Below are positions 27,925 through 36,053 of a DNA stretch of 57,778 nt, in pieces. How positions within the stretch are numbered: the first letter of the stretch is position 1; each line of letters begins with the position of its first letter. The DNA is from Filobacillus milosensis (lineage in GTDB: Bacteria; Bacillota; Bacilli; Bacillales; Alkalibacillaceae). The notes below the pieces were generated by a model, which had not been told where the DNA came from, made no database searches, and was given only the letters and a program-made list of their open reading frames with translations. The stretch covers positions 1 to 57,778 of the forward strand of contig NZ_SOPW01000020.1 of NCBI RefSeq assembly GCF_004402015.1. The letters are read 5' to 3'. The position numbers were made by a program, and so were the translations under genes.

Positions 27925-28689
27925 TTAAAATGGAAATTGGTTCAACCATTGTCCACCATCAAGCGTAACAACTTCACCATTCATATATTTCGCATCGTTA
28001 AGAATGAAGTAAGCTAAGTCTCCAATCTCCTCTGGTTCACCTAAGCGACCTAAAGGAATAGATTTCAATGTACGTTTTGCTGCTTCTTCTGACTCCCATA
28101 ACTTATCAGCTCCACCAGTACGGTCAATTGGACCAGGTGCAATCGCGTTGGAACGAATGCCATACCTTCTTCCCCATTCAACCGCAAGTGTGCGTGTAAG
28201 GCTTAGTACACCTGCTTTAGCTGCTGCAGAATGCACAACTCCCGCGCCCGCATTCCAAGCATATGTAGCCACCATATTGACAATATTACCTTGGATACCG
28301 TTTTCAATCCAATAATTACCAACAGTTTGACTGCAATAGAATGTTCCATTTAATACGATGTCAATGACAGAATTCCAGCCATTGATAGATAGTTTCTCCG
28401 TGGAAGTGATAAAGTTTCCTGCAGCATTATTCACAAGGTGATTGATCGTTCCAAATTCTTTTACTGTCTCACTAACCATACGTTCAACATCTTCAGGTTG
28501 ACGTACATCCATAACAATAGTCAGGACTTGTCGATCTTCACCCTCCATAATTTCTTCCTTAGCAGAAGCTAAACGTTCTTCATTCCGACCCGTTATGACC
28601 ACTTTAGCTCCTTCTTGCGCAAATTTCTTAGCCATGTATTTCCCCATACCGTTTGAACCACCTGTTACAATAACAACCTCATTTTTCAT
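27925..28689 (-). CDS. fadH: 2,4-dienoyl-CoA reductase / enoyl-CoA-metabolising SDR (FadH, YkuF)
   Basis: A 254-residue short-chain dehydrogenase, exactly the length of B. subtilis FadH (YkuF). The cofactor motif TGGSNGMGKYMA and NNAAGNF are present. The catalytic Ser/Tyr/Lys region is in the form seen in dienoyl-CoA reductases, where the usual YxxxK becomes HSAAAKAG. It reduces 2,4-dienoyl-CoA during degradation of unsaturated fatty acids. The ATG at 28689 is chosen because GAGGAGGA lies 6 bp before it. Divergent ykuE is the B. subtilis neighbour. Confidence 0.9.
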   Translation of the reverse strand: MKNEVVIVTGGSNGMGKYMAKKFAQEGAKVVITGRNEERLASAKEEIMEGEDRQVLTIVMDVRQPEDVERMVSETVKEFGTINHLVNNAAGNFITSTEKLSINGWNSVIDIVLNGTFYCSQTVGNYWIENGIQGNIVNMVATYAWNAGAGVVHSAAAKAGVLSLTRTLAVEWGRRYGIRSNAIAPGPIDRTGGADKLWESEEAAKRTLKSIPLGRLGEPEEIGDLAYFILNDAKYMNGEVVTLDGGQWLNQFPF

Positions 28690-28816
28690 TAACATTCCTC
28701 CTCTTGAATTTCATAAAAAAATGAATAACGGTTCATTTTCTAACTATTATCTCATATGTAAATACAAAAGACCATGATATAATGCAATTATGTATAAAAG
28801 AAGAGGATGAACAGCA

Positions 28817-29686
28817 ATGACAAATAAATTTTCCAGAAGAACCTTCCTGAAACGAGTCACCGTAGGAACCCTTGGATTTGTTGGTTTATCTTATGGTGGT
28901 TATTATTATGCAAGAGAATTTGAACCTAGATGGTTAAATACGATTTACTCTACAATTGAGTCTCAACGTATTCCAAAACCATTTAATGATTTTAAAATCG
29001 TACAAATTACAGATACACATATGGGATTTCATTATAAAATAGAAGATTTTGAGAAGATGATTAAAGAAGTTAATCAAGAATCACCTGATTTAATCGTATT
29101 TACAGGCGACTTAACAGATGATCCTTCAATATTATCGGATGCATATTTTGAGAAAATCATTCAAATTTTTAAACAATTAGAGGCGCCTTTCGGTAAATAC
29201 TGGATCTACGGAAATCATGACCATGGCGGTTATGGGACCAGGATGATTAAAAACGTCATGCAACGAAGTGACTTTAAACTTTTACAAAATGATAAAGTGA
29301 AAATTGAAAAGGACCGAACTCAAATTAACTTAGCCGGTTTAGATGATGTTTTGTTAGGCTCACCAAGAATATCAAATTTGCTATCTGATGAAGAAACGAA
29401 CCAGTTTAATATACTGCTCTGTCATGAACCTGATTTTGCAAGACAAACGATCAATTTCCCTTTTGACTTACAATTATCTGGTCATAGCCATGGGGGACAA
29501 ATCCAATTGCCCTTTGTAGGTTATATCGTTACACCACGCCTCGGCACACAATATGTTGAAGGGCATTATGAACTTGGACAAAGACCTTTACATTTATATG
29601 TATCTCGAGGTATCGGGACAACTCGGTTACCATTTCGTTTCTTTTGCAGACCTGAGATTAATGTATATACACTTCAATCTACTTAA
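28817..29686 (+). CDS. ykuE: Tat-exported metallophosphoesterase YkuE
   Basis: A 289-residue calcineurin-like phosphoesterase. The N-terminus carries a twin-arginine signal (SRRTFLKR, then a hydrophobic stretch), so it is exported folded. Metal-binding motifs are TDTHMG, FTGDLTDD, GNHDHGG and SGHSHGGQ. B. subtilis YkuE is a Tat substrate that becomes attached to the cell wall with its metal bound. AGAAGAGGATG precedes the start. The precise substrate is unknown. Confidence 0.92.
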   Translation: MTNKFSRRTFLKRVTVGTLGFVGLSYGGYYYAREFEPRWLNTIYSTIESQRIPKPFNDFKIVQITDTHMGFHYKIEDFEKMIKEVNQESPDLIVFTGDLTDDPSILSDAYFEKIIQIFKQLEAPFGKYWIYGNHDHGGYGTRMIKNVMQRSDFKLLQNDKVKIEKDRTQINLAGLDDVLLGSPRISNLLSDEETNQFNILLCHEPDFARQTINFPFDLQLSGHSHGGQIQLPFVGYIVTPRLGTQYVEGHYELGQRPLHLYVSRGIGTTRLPFRFFCRPEINVYTLQST

Positions 29687-29788
29687 GACCATGTCATGAA
29701 ATTGTTAAAAATGGGACGGTCATTATGTGATTCCGTTACATTATAAGTGTTAGAATAAGCATGGAAGCAGATTGGAGTGTATATCTAA

Positions 29789-30424
29789 ATGAGCAAAAAA
29801 CATATTTTCTTAGGCTTTTCCATTCTTGTTTTACTAACCGTTATGACTGGTTGCGGCAGTGAACAACCGAACGCTAACGCAGACGAATCTAGCAATAAAC
29901 AGGAACAAACAATTCAACCACAATATAATGTAGAAGTACAAGATTTCACGTTTACTAATCAAGATAATGAAAAAGTATCTTTAGAGGATCTTAAAGGCGA
30001 GTTTTGGGTGGCAAATTTAATCTTCACGAGCTGTGAAACTGTATGTCCACCTATGACTGCAAATATGGCCAAGTTACAAGACAAACTAGAAAAAGAAGGT
30101 CTCGAAGACATACGTTTGGTTTCTTTTTCTGTTGACCCTACTGTTGATAGTAAGGAAGCATTAAAAGAATTTGGTAACAAGTTTGATGCTGATTATAGTA
30201 ATTGGGATTTCTTAACTGGCTATAGCCAAGCCAAAATTGAAGAATTTGCAGCTCAGTCTTTCAAAGCTCTTGTTTCTAAAGTTGACGGAGAAGATCAGGT
30301 TAATCATGATATTAATTTTATGTTAATTAACCCGGATGGCGAAATGATTAATCGATTTAAAGGAACTTCTTTTGAAGAAATGAATAAAATCGTTAAATAC
30401 TTAAAACATTATAAGAGTGAATAA
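29789..30424 (+). CDS. ypmQ: SCO1/SenC family lipoprotein (cytochrome oxidase copper assembly)
   Basis: A 211-residue membrane-anchored thioredoxin-fold protein. It has a lipoprotein signal with lipidated Cys22, a polar spacer, then the SCO domain with copper-binding CETVC (Cys82, Cys86) and His173. SCO proteins deliver or reduce copper for the CuA site of cytochrome c oxidase outside the membrane. Its stop codon lies 7 bp before an IS element, so its own terminator has been lost or is provided by the hairpin inside the IS. Confidence 0.92.
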   Translation: MSKKHIFLGFSILVLLTVMTGCGSEQPNANADESSNKQEQTIQPQYNVEVQDFTFTNQDNEKVSLEDLKGEFWVANLIFTSCETVCPPMTANMAKLQDKLEKEGLEDIRLVSFSVDPTVDSKEALKEFGNKFDADYSNWDFLTGYSQAKIEEFAAQSFKALVSKVDGEDQVNHDINFMLINPDGEMINRFKGTSFEEMNKIVKYLKHYKSE

Positions 30425-30458
30425 TTAATTAAGAGGCTGGGACAAAACCCAGTAACAT

Positions 30459-30503
30459 AAAAAATCGTGGGGCTCCATGTAATGATGAGACCCACGATTT
30501 TTT
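30459..30503. terminator. Hairpin inside the left end of the IS
   Basis: Stem ATCGTGGG/CCCACGAT flanked by A and T runs, between the terminal repeat and the transposase. It would block outside transcription from entering the transposase gene and can also terminate the SCO1 transcript. Copy 1 keeps the stem with different loop bases. Confidence 0.78.
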
Positions 30504-30589
30504 TAATATTTATTATTTTTACATAAACAAAAAGGACCCTCTTTGATAGAATTAAAGTAACCACACCATAATCCCAAAGGAGGATCCTT

Positions 30590-32293
30590 ATGTTTAAAGA
30601 TTATAACATGAATCAAGTGGTTTTGCCTTTAGATTTAGAAATAAAACTAGACAAAAATGATATCGCCTATACTGTAAATGATTTGGTTGAACAGATGCCT
30701 GAAGAAGCTTTTTCAGGCTTTTCGCGCAGTACAGGCTGCCCCGCTTACCACCCTAAGATGATGATGAAAATCATTCTATGTGCTTATACCCAATCTGTAT
30801 TTTCCGGAAGGAAGATTGAAGCGCTACTTAAAGATAGTGTTCGTATGATGTGGTTAGCACAAGGATATGAACCAAGTTATAGAACCATTAATCGCTTCCG
30901 TGTGCACCCACAGGTCAAAGATTTACTACGTGACTGCTTTGTTCAATTTCGTTGCCAACTTGTCGAAAACAATATGATTGAAGAAGAAGCTATTTTTATT
31001 GATGGAACTAAAATTGAAGCCAATGCTAACAAATTTACGTTTGTATCGCGTAAATCCACTGAAAACTATAGTGCTCAATTAGTCGAGAAGTCTAACCAAA
31101 TGTATAACGAATTACTTGAACAAGAAATTATACCTGGGATTGAACGTGAAAGTTCGGATGAACTTTCCACTGAAGAACTCACTAATATTGTTAATCAATT
31201 AGATGATAAGGTAAATGAGTTCGATCAAAAAATCGAAGATAACGACAAGGGTAGTGAGCGTAAACAGCTACGTTCAGAGCGTAAGGTGCCGAAACATTAC
31301 CTTAAACAATTCAAAGATTTTGTGAAACGCAAACAAAAATACCAAGCAGATATGGCGATTTTTGGTGAACGTAATAGTTATTCAAAGACAGATCATGATT
31401 CCACATTTATGCGAATGAAAGACGATCATATGAAGAACGGACAATTGAAAGCTGCTTATAATGTACAGGCGGCAACTGAAGGGCAATATGTGCTTGCTTA
31501 TGATGTTTTCCCGAATCCTACGGATACACGGACGTTTCTACCTTTTTTAGATTATATCGAAGATAATTTCTTTGAACTACCTAATTATATCGTTGCAGAT
31601 GCTGGCTATGGTAGTGAACAAAATTATGAAGATGTATTAGAAAACCGAGAACGTACACCTCTCATTACATATAATCAGTACCGAAGAGAGAAAAAAATAA
31701 AATTCAAAAATGACCCATTTAACTTTTATAATTGGGATTATGATGAGGCCAATGATTTGTTTATCTGTCCTAACAATAAACAAGTTACGTTCCGCTATGA
31801 ATCCCAACGTACGGATCGCTATGGGTTTACAAGAACATTCAAAGTATATGAATGCGAAGATTGTACGGGTTGCCCATTGCGTTCAGAATGTACAAAAGCT
31901 AAAGAAGGCAATAATCGTAAGGTGTACTATAACCAGAAATGGGAGCAGCAAAAATCATATATTAGAAGTAAGCTTTCGGAAGAAAAAACGGGTGAAATTT
32001 ACGGCATGCGTAAAATCGATGTGGAACCAGTTTTTGGATTTCTGAAGGCTAATTTGCGTTTCACTCGAATGTCCGTAAGGGGCAAAGAGAAAGTGAAAAA
32101 TGAATTAGGGTTTGCCTTCATGGCGGTGAATTTAAGAAAATACACCGCCATGAACACCCAAAGAAGTCTCAATCATCATATCGATTCATCAAAAAATGGC
32201 ATCCATCATTTAATTTTTATGATGGATGCCATTTTTAAGTTATTTTTGACTAGTTATGTCCCAGCCTCTTTTTTGCTTAATCATTTCTTATAA
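30590..32293 (+). CDS. IS1182-family transposase
   Basis: A 567-residue DDE transposase. The N-terminal DUF772-like region (YHPKMMMKIILCAY) is followed by the catalytic core with IDGTKIEAN (first Asp), VADAGYGSEQNYE (second Asp) and DVEPVFGFLK (Glu). A cysteine cluster between them (CEDCTGCPLRSEC) is typical of the family. AAAGGAGGATCC precedes the ATG. The frame has no stop inside the element: it runs through the right hairpin and terminal repeat and stops in flanking DNA at 32291-32293, so the last residues come from the repeat and the target. Confidence 0.93.
   Translation: MFKDYNMNQVVLPLDLEIKLDKNDIAYTVNDLVEQMPEEAFSGFSRSTGCPAYHPKMMMKIILCAYTQSVFSGRKIEALLKDSVRMMWLAQGYEPSYRTINRFRVHPQVKDLLRDCFVQFRCQLVENNMIEEEAIFIDGTKIEANANKFTFVSRKSTENYSAQLVEKSNQMYNELLEQEIIPGIERESSDELSTEELTNIVNQLDDKVNEFDQKIEDNDKGSERKQLRSERKVPKHYLKQFKDFVKRKQKYQADMAIFGERNSYSKTDHDSTFMRMKDDHMKNGQLKAAYNVQAATEGQYVLAYDVFPNPTDTRTFLPFLDYIEDNFFELPNYIVADAGYGSEQNYEDVLENRERTPLITYNQYRREKKIKFKNDPFNFYNWDYDEANDLFICPNNKQVTFRYESQRTDRYGFTRTFKVYECEDCTGCPLRSECTKAKEGNNRKVYYNQKWEQQKSYIRSKLSEEKTGEIYGMRKIDVEPVFGFLKANLRFTRMSVRGKEKVKNELGFAFMAVNLRKYTAMNTQRSLNHHIDSSKNGIHHLIFMMDAIFKLFLTSYVPASFLLNHFL
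32192..32236. terminator. Hairpin inside the right end of the IS
   Basis: An 18-bp stem, AAAAATGGCATCCATCAT pairing with the sequence at 32219-32236, followed by T-rich DNA. It lies within the 3' coding part of the transposase and can terminate transcription in either direction. Confidence 0.82.
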
Positions 32294-32477
32294 CTAAATA
32301 GACAATTAACCCTAATATCGGGAAAAATAATGTTCCAATCAAGACTACAATCGCATACTCTTTACTATTTCCTTTACGAATTGAGTCACGGTATGCCCAT
32401 ACACTTGTAATCAAGTTTAGAATTAAAATAAGTAGACCAAAAAATAAAAATATTGCAAATGCCGATACAATTTCCAT
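32277..32477 (-). CDS. PLDc_N-type small membrane protein
   Basis: A 66-residue protein with two membrane helices, matching the phospholipase D N-terminal domain type (VWAYRDSIRKGNSKEYAIVV between helices, then PILGLIVYLV). Stand-alone proteins of this kind have no assigned activity. The ATG at 32477 with AAGGGGGAG upstream is preferred over the frame start at 32501. The IS element ends 6 bp after its stop codon. Confidence 0.78.
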   Translation of the reverse strand: MEIVSAFAIFLFFGLLILILNLITSVWAYRDSIRKGNSKEYAIVVLIGTLFFPILGLIVYLVIRND

Positions 32478-32548
32478 ATAAACTACTCCCCCTTTAATCA
32501 TATTATCGAATTATTTCAATCATATGTAAAGGGAGGCATAAGAATCCA

Positions 32549-32896
32549 TCAAATTTTTGAGGCTTTATGATTTTTTAATTGTTGTGATAAAATTTTAGTA
32601 ATGTAAGTCACTAAAAAAATAAAGCCCAATATGATTATCGATAGCCACAATGCTCCAATTATATTAAGTCGTTCATCTTGAGCTAATTTGACATCAGATA
32701 TAAATAGCACGACCAAAACTGAAGTACACGTAAATATTGAAACGATTAGATAAGATAAAGTATATATGCATTCCTTTTTTATTAATCGATTAACGATAGG
32801 TTTTATAATAAAATAAGCACAACAGAGTAACACAGAAAAAATAAAGGTATGAAAAGCATACTGACTCGCCATTAGATTTATAATTTGTAGTAACAT
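32549..32896 (-). CDS. Hypothetical four-helix membrane protein
   Basis: A 115-residue hydrophobic protein with about four membrane segments (residues 12-30, 44-64, 72-84 and 85-108). No family is recognised. The ATG at 32896 is chosen because GGGGGTGATC stands directly before it. It is followed by the PLDc_N gene after 71 bp and divergent from patA. Confidence 0.62.
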   Translation of the reverse strand: MLLQIINLMASQYAFHTFIFSVLLCCAYFIIKPIVNRLIKKECIYTLSYLIVSIFTCTSVLVVLFISDVKLAQDERLNIIGALWLSIIILGFIFLVTYITKILSQQLKNHKASKI

Positions 32897-33041
32897 TTGA
32901 TCACCCCCATCAGTTCTTTCTAACGAAAATACGAACTGAATTACCATTAGGAGCATTGACATAATTATAAAGATCTAAACTAAATATACATAAAAGAAAA
33001 TTTGGGCAAACGAAATTTTAATGAGGAGAGTTTATAAACAG

Positions 33042-34193
33042 ATGGAACATTTAATAAATGAGAATGTAAAAAATATTCAAATATCAGGCATTCGAAAGTT
33101 TTTTAACTTAGTACAAGGTAAAGAAGACATGATTTCATTAACAATTGGGCAACCTGACTTTCAAACCCCTAACCATATAAAAGAATCAACTAAACAAGCT
33201 TTAGATCAAAACTTTACCACATATACACCAAATGCAGGAATTATAGATCTAAGAAGCGCTGTTTCGGATGTGGTACAAGAAAAATATAATTTAAATTATC
33301 AACCTGAAGATGAAGTTATTATTACAGTTGGAGCATCTCAAGCGATTGATATCACTTTACGTACCATATTATCTCCTGGTGACGAAGTTCTTTTGCCGGG
33401 GCCAGTTTATCCAGGTTACGAACCACTCATTAAATTAGCTGGTGGCACACCTGTTTACGTAGACACACGTGAAAATGATTTTAAGTTTACAGCAGATTTA
33501 ATCGAACAACACATAACATCCAAGACTAAATGTGTCATTCTTCCCTACCCTTCTAATCCAACAGGGGTGACACTACAGTATGATGAATTAGAAGCTATTG
33601 TTAATCTTTTAAAAGATCTGCCTGTATTTATTTTAGCCGATGAGATTTACAGTGAATTAACCTATGGAAATGAGCATGTTTCAATTGGATCATTTAAAGA
33701 AGTTAGAGAACAAACGTTTATTATTCAGGGGGTATCGAAATCTCATTCGATGACGGGCTTTAGAATTGGATTTTTATTAGGACCAAACTCGTTAATGAAA
33801 CATGTGTTAAAAGTGCACCAATATAATGTTTCCTGTGCTACTTCTACGAGTCAATATGCTGCGCTTGCGGCTTTAACTAATGGAAAAAATGATCCTAACG
33901 AAATGAGAAATGAATATCGTAGAAGAAGAGACTATGTTTTAGAGCGATTGAATAATATGGGAGTAGATGTAGTAGCACCCGACGGAGCTTTTTATGTGTT
34001 TCCTAAATTAACACCAAATAACAAAACTTCATTTGACTTTGGTTTAGAATTAGTTAATGACGCTAAATTAGCTTTAGTTCCTGGTGATGCTTTTTCTAGT
34101 TACGGTCAAGGGTATATGAGAATTTCATACGCCTATCACATGGACATTTTAAAGAAAGGCTTAGATCGACTGGAAAATTTTATTAATAAATAG
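33042..34193 (+). CDS. patA: Aminotransferase PatA (N-acetyl-LL-diaminopimelate aminotransferase)
   Basis: A 383-residue class I/II PLP-dependent aminotransferase. The N-terminus IQISGIRKFFNLV is characteristic of PatA. The PLP lysine is in GVSKSHSMTGFRIG, and YPSNPTGV and ADEIYSELTY are further cofactor contacts. In B. subtilis PatA makes N-acetyl-LL-diaminopimelate, the step between DapH and DapL, whose genes are also in this window. The ATG at 33042 is chosen by homology; GAGGAGAG is somewhat far (13 bp), so a different start is possible. Confidence 0.88.
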   Translation: MEHLINENVKNIQISGIRKFFNLVQGKEDMISLTIGQPDFQTPNHIKESTKQALDQNFTTYTPNAGIIDLRSAVSDVVQEKYNLNYQPEDEVIITVGASQAIDITLRTILSPGDEVLLPGPVYPGYEPLIKLAGGTPVYVDTRENDFKFTADLIEQHITSKTKCVILPYPSNPTGVTLQYDELEAIVNLLKDLPVFILADEIYSELTYGNEHVSIGSFKEVREQTFIIQGVSKSHSMTGFRIGFLLGPNSLMKHVLKVHQYNVSCATSTSQYAALAALTNGKNDPNEMRNEYRRRRDYVLERLNNMGVDVVAPDGAFYVFPKLTPNNKTSFDFGLELVNDAKLALVPGDAFSSYGQGYMRISYAYHMDILKKGLDRLENFINK

Positions 34194-34208
34194 TATAGTG
34201 TATTAAAA

Positions 34209-34388
34209 TTATGACAATTCCTTGTTTTGAACTAACCTTTGATATTCATTTAGAAGGTTGTCTAACTCTTGTGAAAGTCGAATGGATTCTGGGCTGGTAT
34301 AACCATTTTTATTTGCGTGTTGAACCATTTGATCACGGAGTTGTTCAATTTCTAGTTGTAGTTTGTTTGCATGATTTTTATCAGTCAC
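34209..34388 (-). CDS. Spo0E-like aspartyl-phosphate phosphatase
   Basis: A 59-codon gene on the minus strand with GTG start and excellent ribosome binding site (AAGGAGGAA). The protein is a two-helix hairpin carrying the family motif SQELDNLLNEY. Spo0E, YisI and YnzD of B. subtilis have this motif and dephosphorylate Spo0A~P, delaying sporulation. The gene converges on patA with 15 bp between stops. It points to an endospore former. Confidence 0.87.
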   Translation of the reverse strand: MTDKNHANKLQLEIEQLRDQMVQHANKNGYTSPESIRLSQELDNLLNEYQRLVQNKELS

Positions 34389-34540
34389 CCTTGTTCCTCC
34401 TTGAGCATTTAAAAAGTAATGACTAATAGAAAATTATGTCACGAAATGTTCAGTAAGTAAATAGTGAGAAAGTCACTTCGGAGCTTTTTTTTACTTAATC
34501 AGAACATTTTGTAAGATACTTATAAAGAAATTTTAACAAC

Positions 34541-34569
34541 TTTCAAAGTGAATTGTGTTAGGATATAAT
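34541..34569 (+). promoter_or_regulatory. Probable promoter of the signal peptidase gene
   Basis: A perfect TATAAT (34564-34569) is preceded after 17 bp by TTTCAA (34541-34546), a partial -35 match, 30 bp upstream of the start codon. Confidence 0.55.
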
Positions 34570-34598
34570 TATGATAGAAAGTTGAGAGGGAGATTTTC

Positions 34599-35108
34599 TT
34601 GAAAAAAGAAATATGGGAATGGACTAAAGCAATTGTTATCGCAGTCATTTTAGCTTTCTTTTTAAGAACATACATTTTTGCAACTTCCATTGTAGAGGGA
34701 ACAAGTATGGATCCCACTCTACACAATGGCGAACGTGTAATTTTTAATAAAGCTATTTATTTAATTGATGAACCTGATCGAGGCGATATAGTTATTATCC
34801 AACACCCGAATAAAAACTATGTTAAACGAGTCATTGGTTTACCTAATGACACGGTGCAAGTTAAAAATAGTGTCTTATATATTAATGGTGAAAAAGTTAG
34901 CCAGAGTTACTTAAAAGAAGAACAACGTCTCGCAACAGATGATTTTGGTCCAGTAGAAGTGCCTAATGGTCAATATTTTGTTATGGGAGATAATCGTGAC
35001 ATAAGTAAGGATAGTCGGAATGGTTTAGGCTTTATTAATGAAGATGATATTATCGGAAGATCTGAATTGATTATTTTTCCATTTGATAATGTTTCTTTAA
35101 CAAGGTAG
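34599..35108 (+). CDS. lepB: Signal peptidase I (Sip type)
   Basis: A 169-residue membrane protease with one N-terminal anchor helix and the catalytic domain outside. The nucleophile serine is in VEGTSMDPTL and the general-base lysine in YVKRVIGLP; the later MGDNRDISKDSRN box is complete. It cleaves signal peptides from exported proteins. The start is TTG with GAGAGGGAG upstream. Size is typical for the short SipS/SipT class of Bacillus. Confidence 0.94.
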   Translation: MKKEIWEWTKAIVIAVILAFFLRTYIFATSIVEGTSMDPTLHNGERVIFNKAIYLIDEPDRGDIVIIQHPNKNYVKRVIGLPNDTVQVKNSVLYINGEKVSQSYLKEEQRLATDDFGPVEVPNGQYFVMGDNRDISKDSRNGLGFINEDDIIGRSELIIFPFDNVSLTR

Positions 35109-35117
35109 GACATATAG

Positions 35118-35153
35118 AGTCAGGTGAAGCTATAAACTCACCTGACTTTTTTA
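35118..35153 (+). terminator. Terminator of the signal peptidase gene
   Basis: Stem AGTCAGGTGA/TCACCTGACT followed by a T-run. Confidence 0.92.
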
Positions 35154-35172
35154 TTTTGGTTATTTTTAAAAG

Positions 35173-35307
35173 CTAGTTAATCTGTTCGGGTAATTTTAAT
35201 ATAGAGTCATTAAGCTCTTCAAGTCTCTTTTCGATTCGGTGTAATAAATAAAATGTCACTAAGATCGGAAATCCAACTTCCGGCACCCAGCTAATCCATT
35301 GACCCAC
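35173..35307 (-). CDS. YvrJ-family small membrane protein
   Basis: A 44-codon gene on the minus strand. It has a GTG start, the strong site TTTGGAGGTGG, one hydrophobic helix (PEVGFPILVTFYLLHRIE) and a charged tail. Pattern and length fit the YvrJ family. It lies downstream of DUF1659 and DUF2922 genes, the arrangement in which YvrJ proteins usually occur. Function of the trio is unknown. Confidence 0.8.
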   Translation of the reverse strand: MGQWISWVPEVGFPILVTFYLLHRIEKRLEELNDSILKLPEQIN

Positions 35308-35324
35308 CTCTTCCACCTCCAAAC

Positions 35325-35348
35325 AAGAAAAGGCCCAATTCAGGGCCT
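35325..35348 (-). terminator. Hairpin between the DUF2922 and YvrJ genes
   Basis: Stem AGGCCC/GGGCCT followed on the minus strand by TTTTCTTG. It is terminator-like but placed inside the gene cluster, so it may attenuate the last gene. Confidence 0.6.
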
Positions 35349-35359
35349 CCTCCTATTTA

Positions 35360-35578
35360 TTAACTTAATGGTACTTCTGTAACATTTCTATCTACAATTT
35401 GAGCATATGATGCTTCAACTAAAGAACCACCATTAGAGCTAAAAACGTCATTATTAATAATTGTGTCCATAACTTGTTTAACTGCTGTTGGATCTGCCGG
35501 TTCAATTGGTTCATCTAGTGAAATAGTTACTGTAGAACCTTCTAAATTCTTAAATTTTAGTTCTAATTTCTTTGCCAT
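35360..35578 (-). CDS. DUF2922 family protein
   Basis: A 72-residue protein matching DUF2922 (opening AKKLELKFKNLEGSTVTISL, then a helix with AVKQVMDTII). GGGGTGAAAAAATT precedes the ATG. It follows the DUF1659 gene after 32 bp. The two families nearly always occur side by side in Bacillaceae; no activity is known. Confidence 0.85.
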   Translation of the reverse strand: MAKKLELKFKNLEGSTVTISLDEPIEPADPTAVKQVMDTIINNDVFSSNGGSLVEASYAQIVDRNVTEVPLS

Positions 35579-35610
35579 AATTTTTTCACCCCTTAATGAT
35601 TTCTAAATAC

Positions 35611-35832
35611 TTAAATTTCAGTAACATCGAATGAGTCATTACGAACTACATTCAATAGTGGGAAAGTTTGTAATGATGCTAGAGCCTGACTTACAGCATA
35701 TAATTGTTCGGGTGTTGCTGCTGTGTTAACTCGGTTAAACGTCTTTCTCTTTAGAATTGCTTCCCCATTCTCTCCCAGCCCTTCCTCGAAGATTAATTGT
35801 AATTGGGACTTTGTTTTTACTTGTGTTGCCAT
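35611..35832 (-). CDS. DUF1659 family protein
   Basis: A 73-residue protein of the DUF1659 type (LQLIFEEGLGENGEAILKRK, then a helical QLYAVSQALASLQ). The ATG at 35832 with AAGGGGGTGAGG upstream is preferred over the frame start at 35904, which lies in a terminator. It is the first gene of the DUF1659-DUF2922-YvrJ cluster. Confidence 0.85.
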   Translation of the reverse strand: MATQVKTKSQLQLIFEEGLGENGEAILKRKTFNRVNTAATPEQLYAVSQALASLQTFPLLNVVRNDSFDVTEI

Positions 35833-35872
35833 GTCCCTCACCCCCTTTTCATCAATACAATCGAATAAAAAT

Positions 35873-35906
35873 AAAAAAAGTGTGGAATGTTTGAAACATT
35901 CCACAC
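35873..35906 (-). terminator. Strong hairpin terminator upstream of the DUF1659 gene
   Basis: A near-continuous palindrome with 13-bp arms (35880-35892 and 35894-35906) and a T-run on the minus strand. It closes the transcript of the small gene at 35967-36053. Confidence 0.88.
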
Positions 35907-35966
35907 CTTCGACACGTCTAATTAAGTAACAACCTGATACTGGGTTGCATTTTTTGATGCTATAAT

Positions 35967-36053
35967 TTAATGTTTTGCATTGTCAAATACACAATATCCA
36001 ATAAATGCAACTAACAAAGCTAAACTGATAATACCCATAGTTGTTTCAATCAT
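35967..36053 (-). CDS. 28-residue single-helix membrane peptide
   Basis: An excellent ribosome binding site (TTAAGGAGGAAT) precedes an ATG and the frame MIETTMGIISLALLVAFIGY, followed by CVFDNAKH. Its length, placement and following terminator suggest a real mini-gene. No family is recognised; it could be a small membrane regulator or a spore-associated peptide. Confidence 0.55.
   Translation of the reverse strand: MIETTMGIISLALLVAFIGYCVFDNAKH

Larger units (their letters stand above)
30431..32270 (+). mobile_element. Complete IS1182-family insertion sequence (copy 2)
   Basis: An element of about 1.84 kb bounded by perfect 14-bp inverted repeats AAGAGGCTGGGACA (30431-30444) and TGTCCCAGCCTCTT (32257-32270), with one intact transposase gene. 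No clear target-site duplication flanks it. It lies between convergent genes: 7 bp after the SCO1 stop on the left and 6 bp before the stop of the PLDc_N gene on the right. Hairpins resembling terminators lie inside both ends. A diverged copy of its left end opens the window. Confidence 0.92.

Noticed and set aside
27525-27968. 147-codon frame overlapping the hemolysin III family gene
   Set aside because: An out-of-frame shadow that reads through a strong terminator; the membrane protein in the other frame has clear family motifs.
30421-32290. Target-site duplication around the complete IS
   Set aside because: The bases next to the two terminal repeats were compared and show no convincing direct repeat.
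34211-34426. 71-codon frame on the plus strand
   Set aside because: The opposite strand carries the Spo0E-like gene with a proper start, ribosome binding site and family motif.
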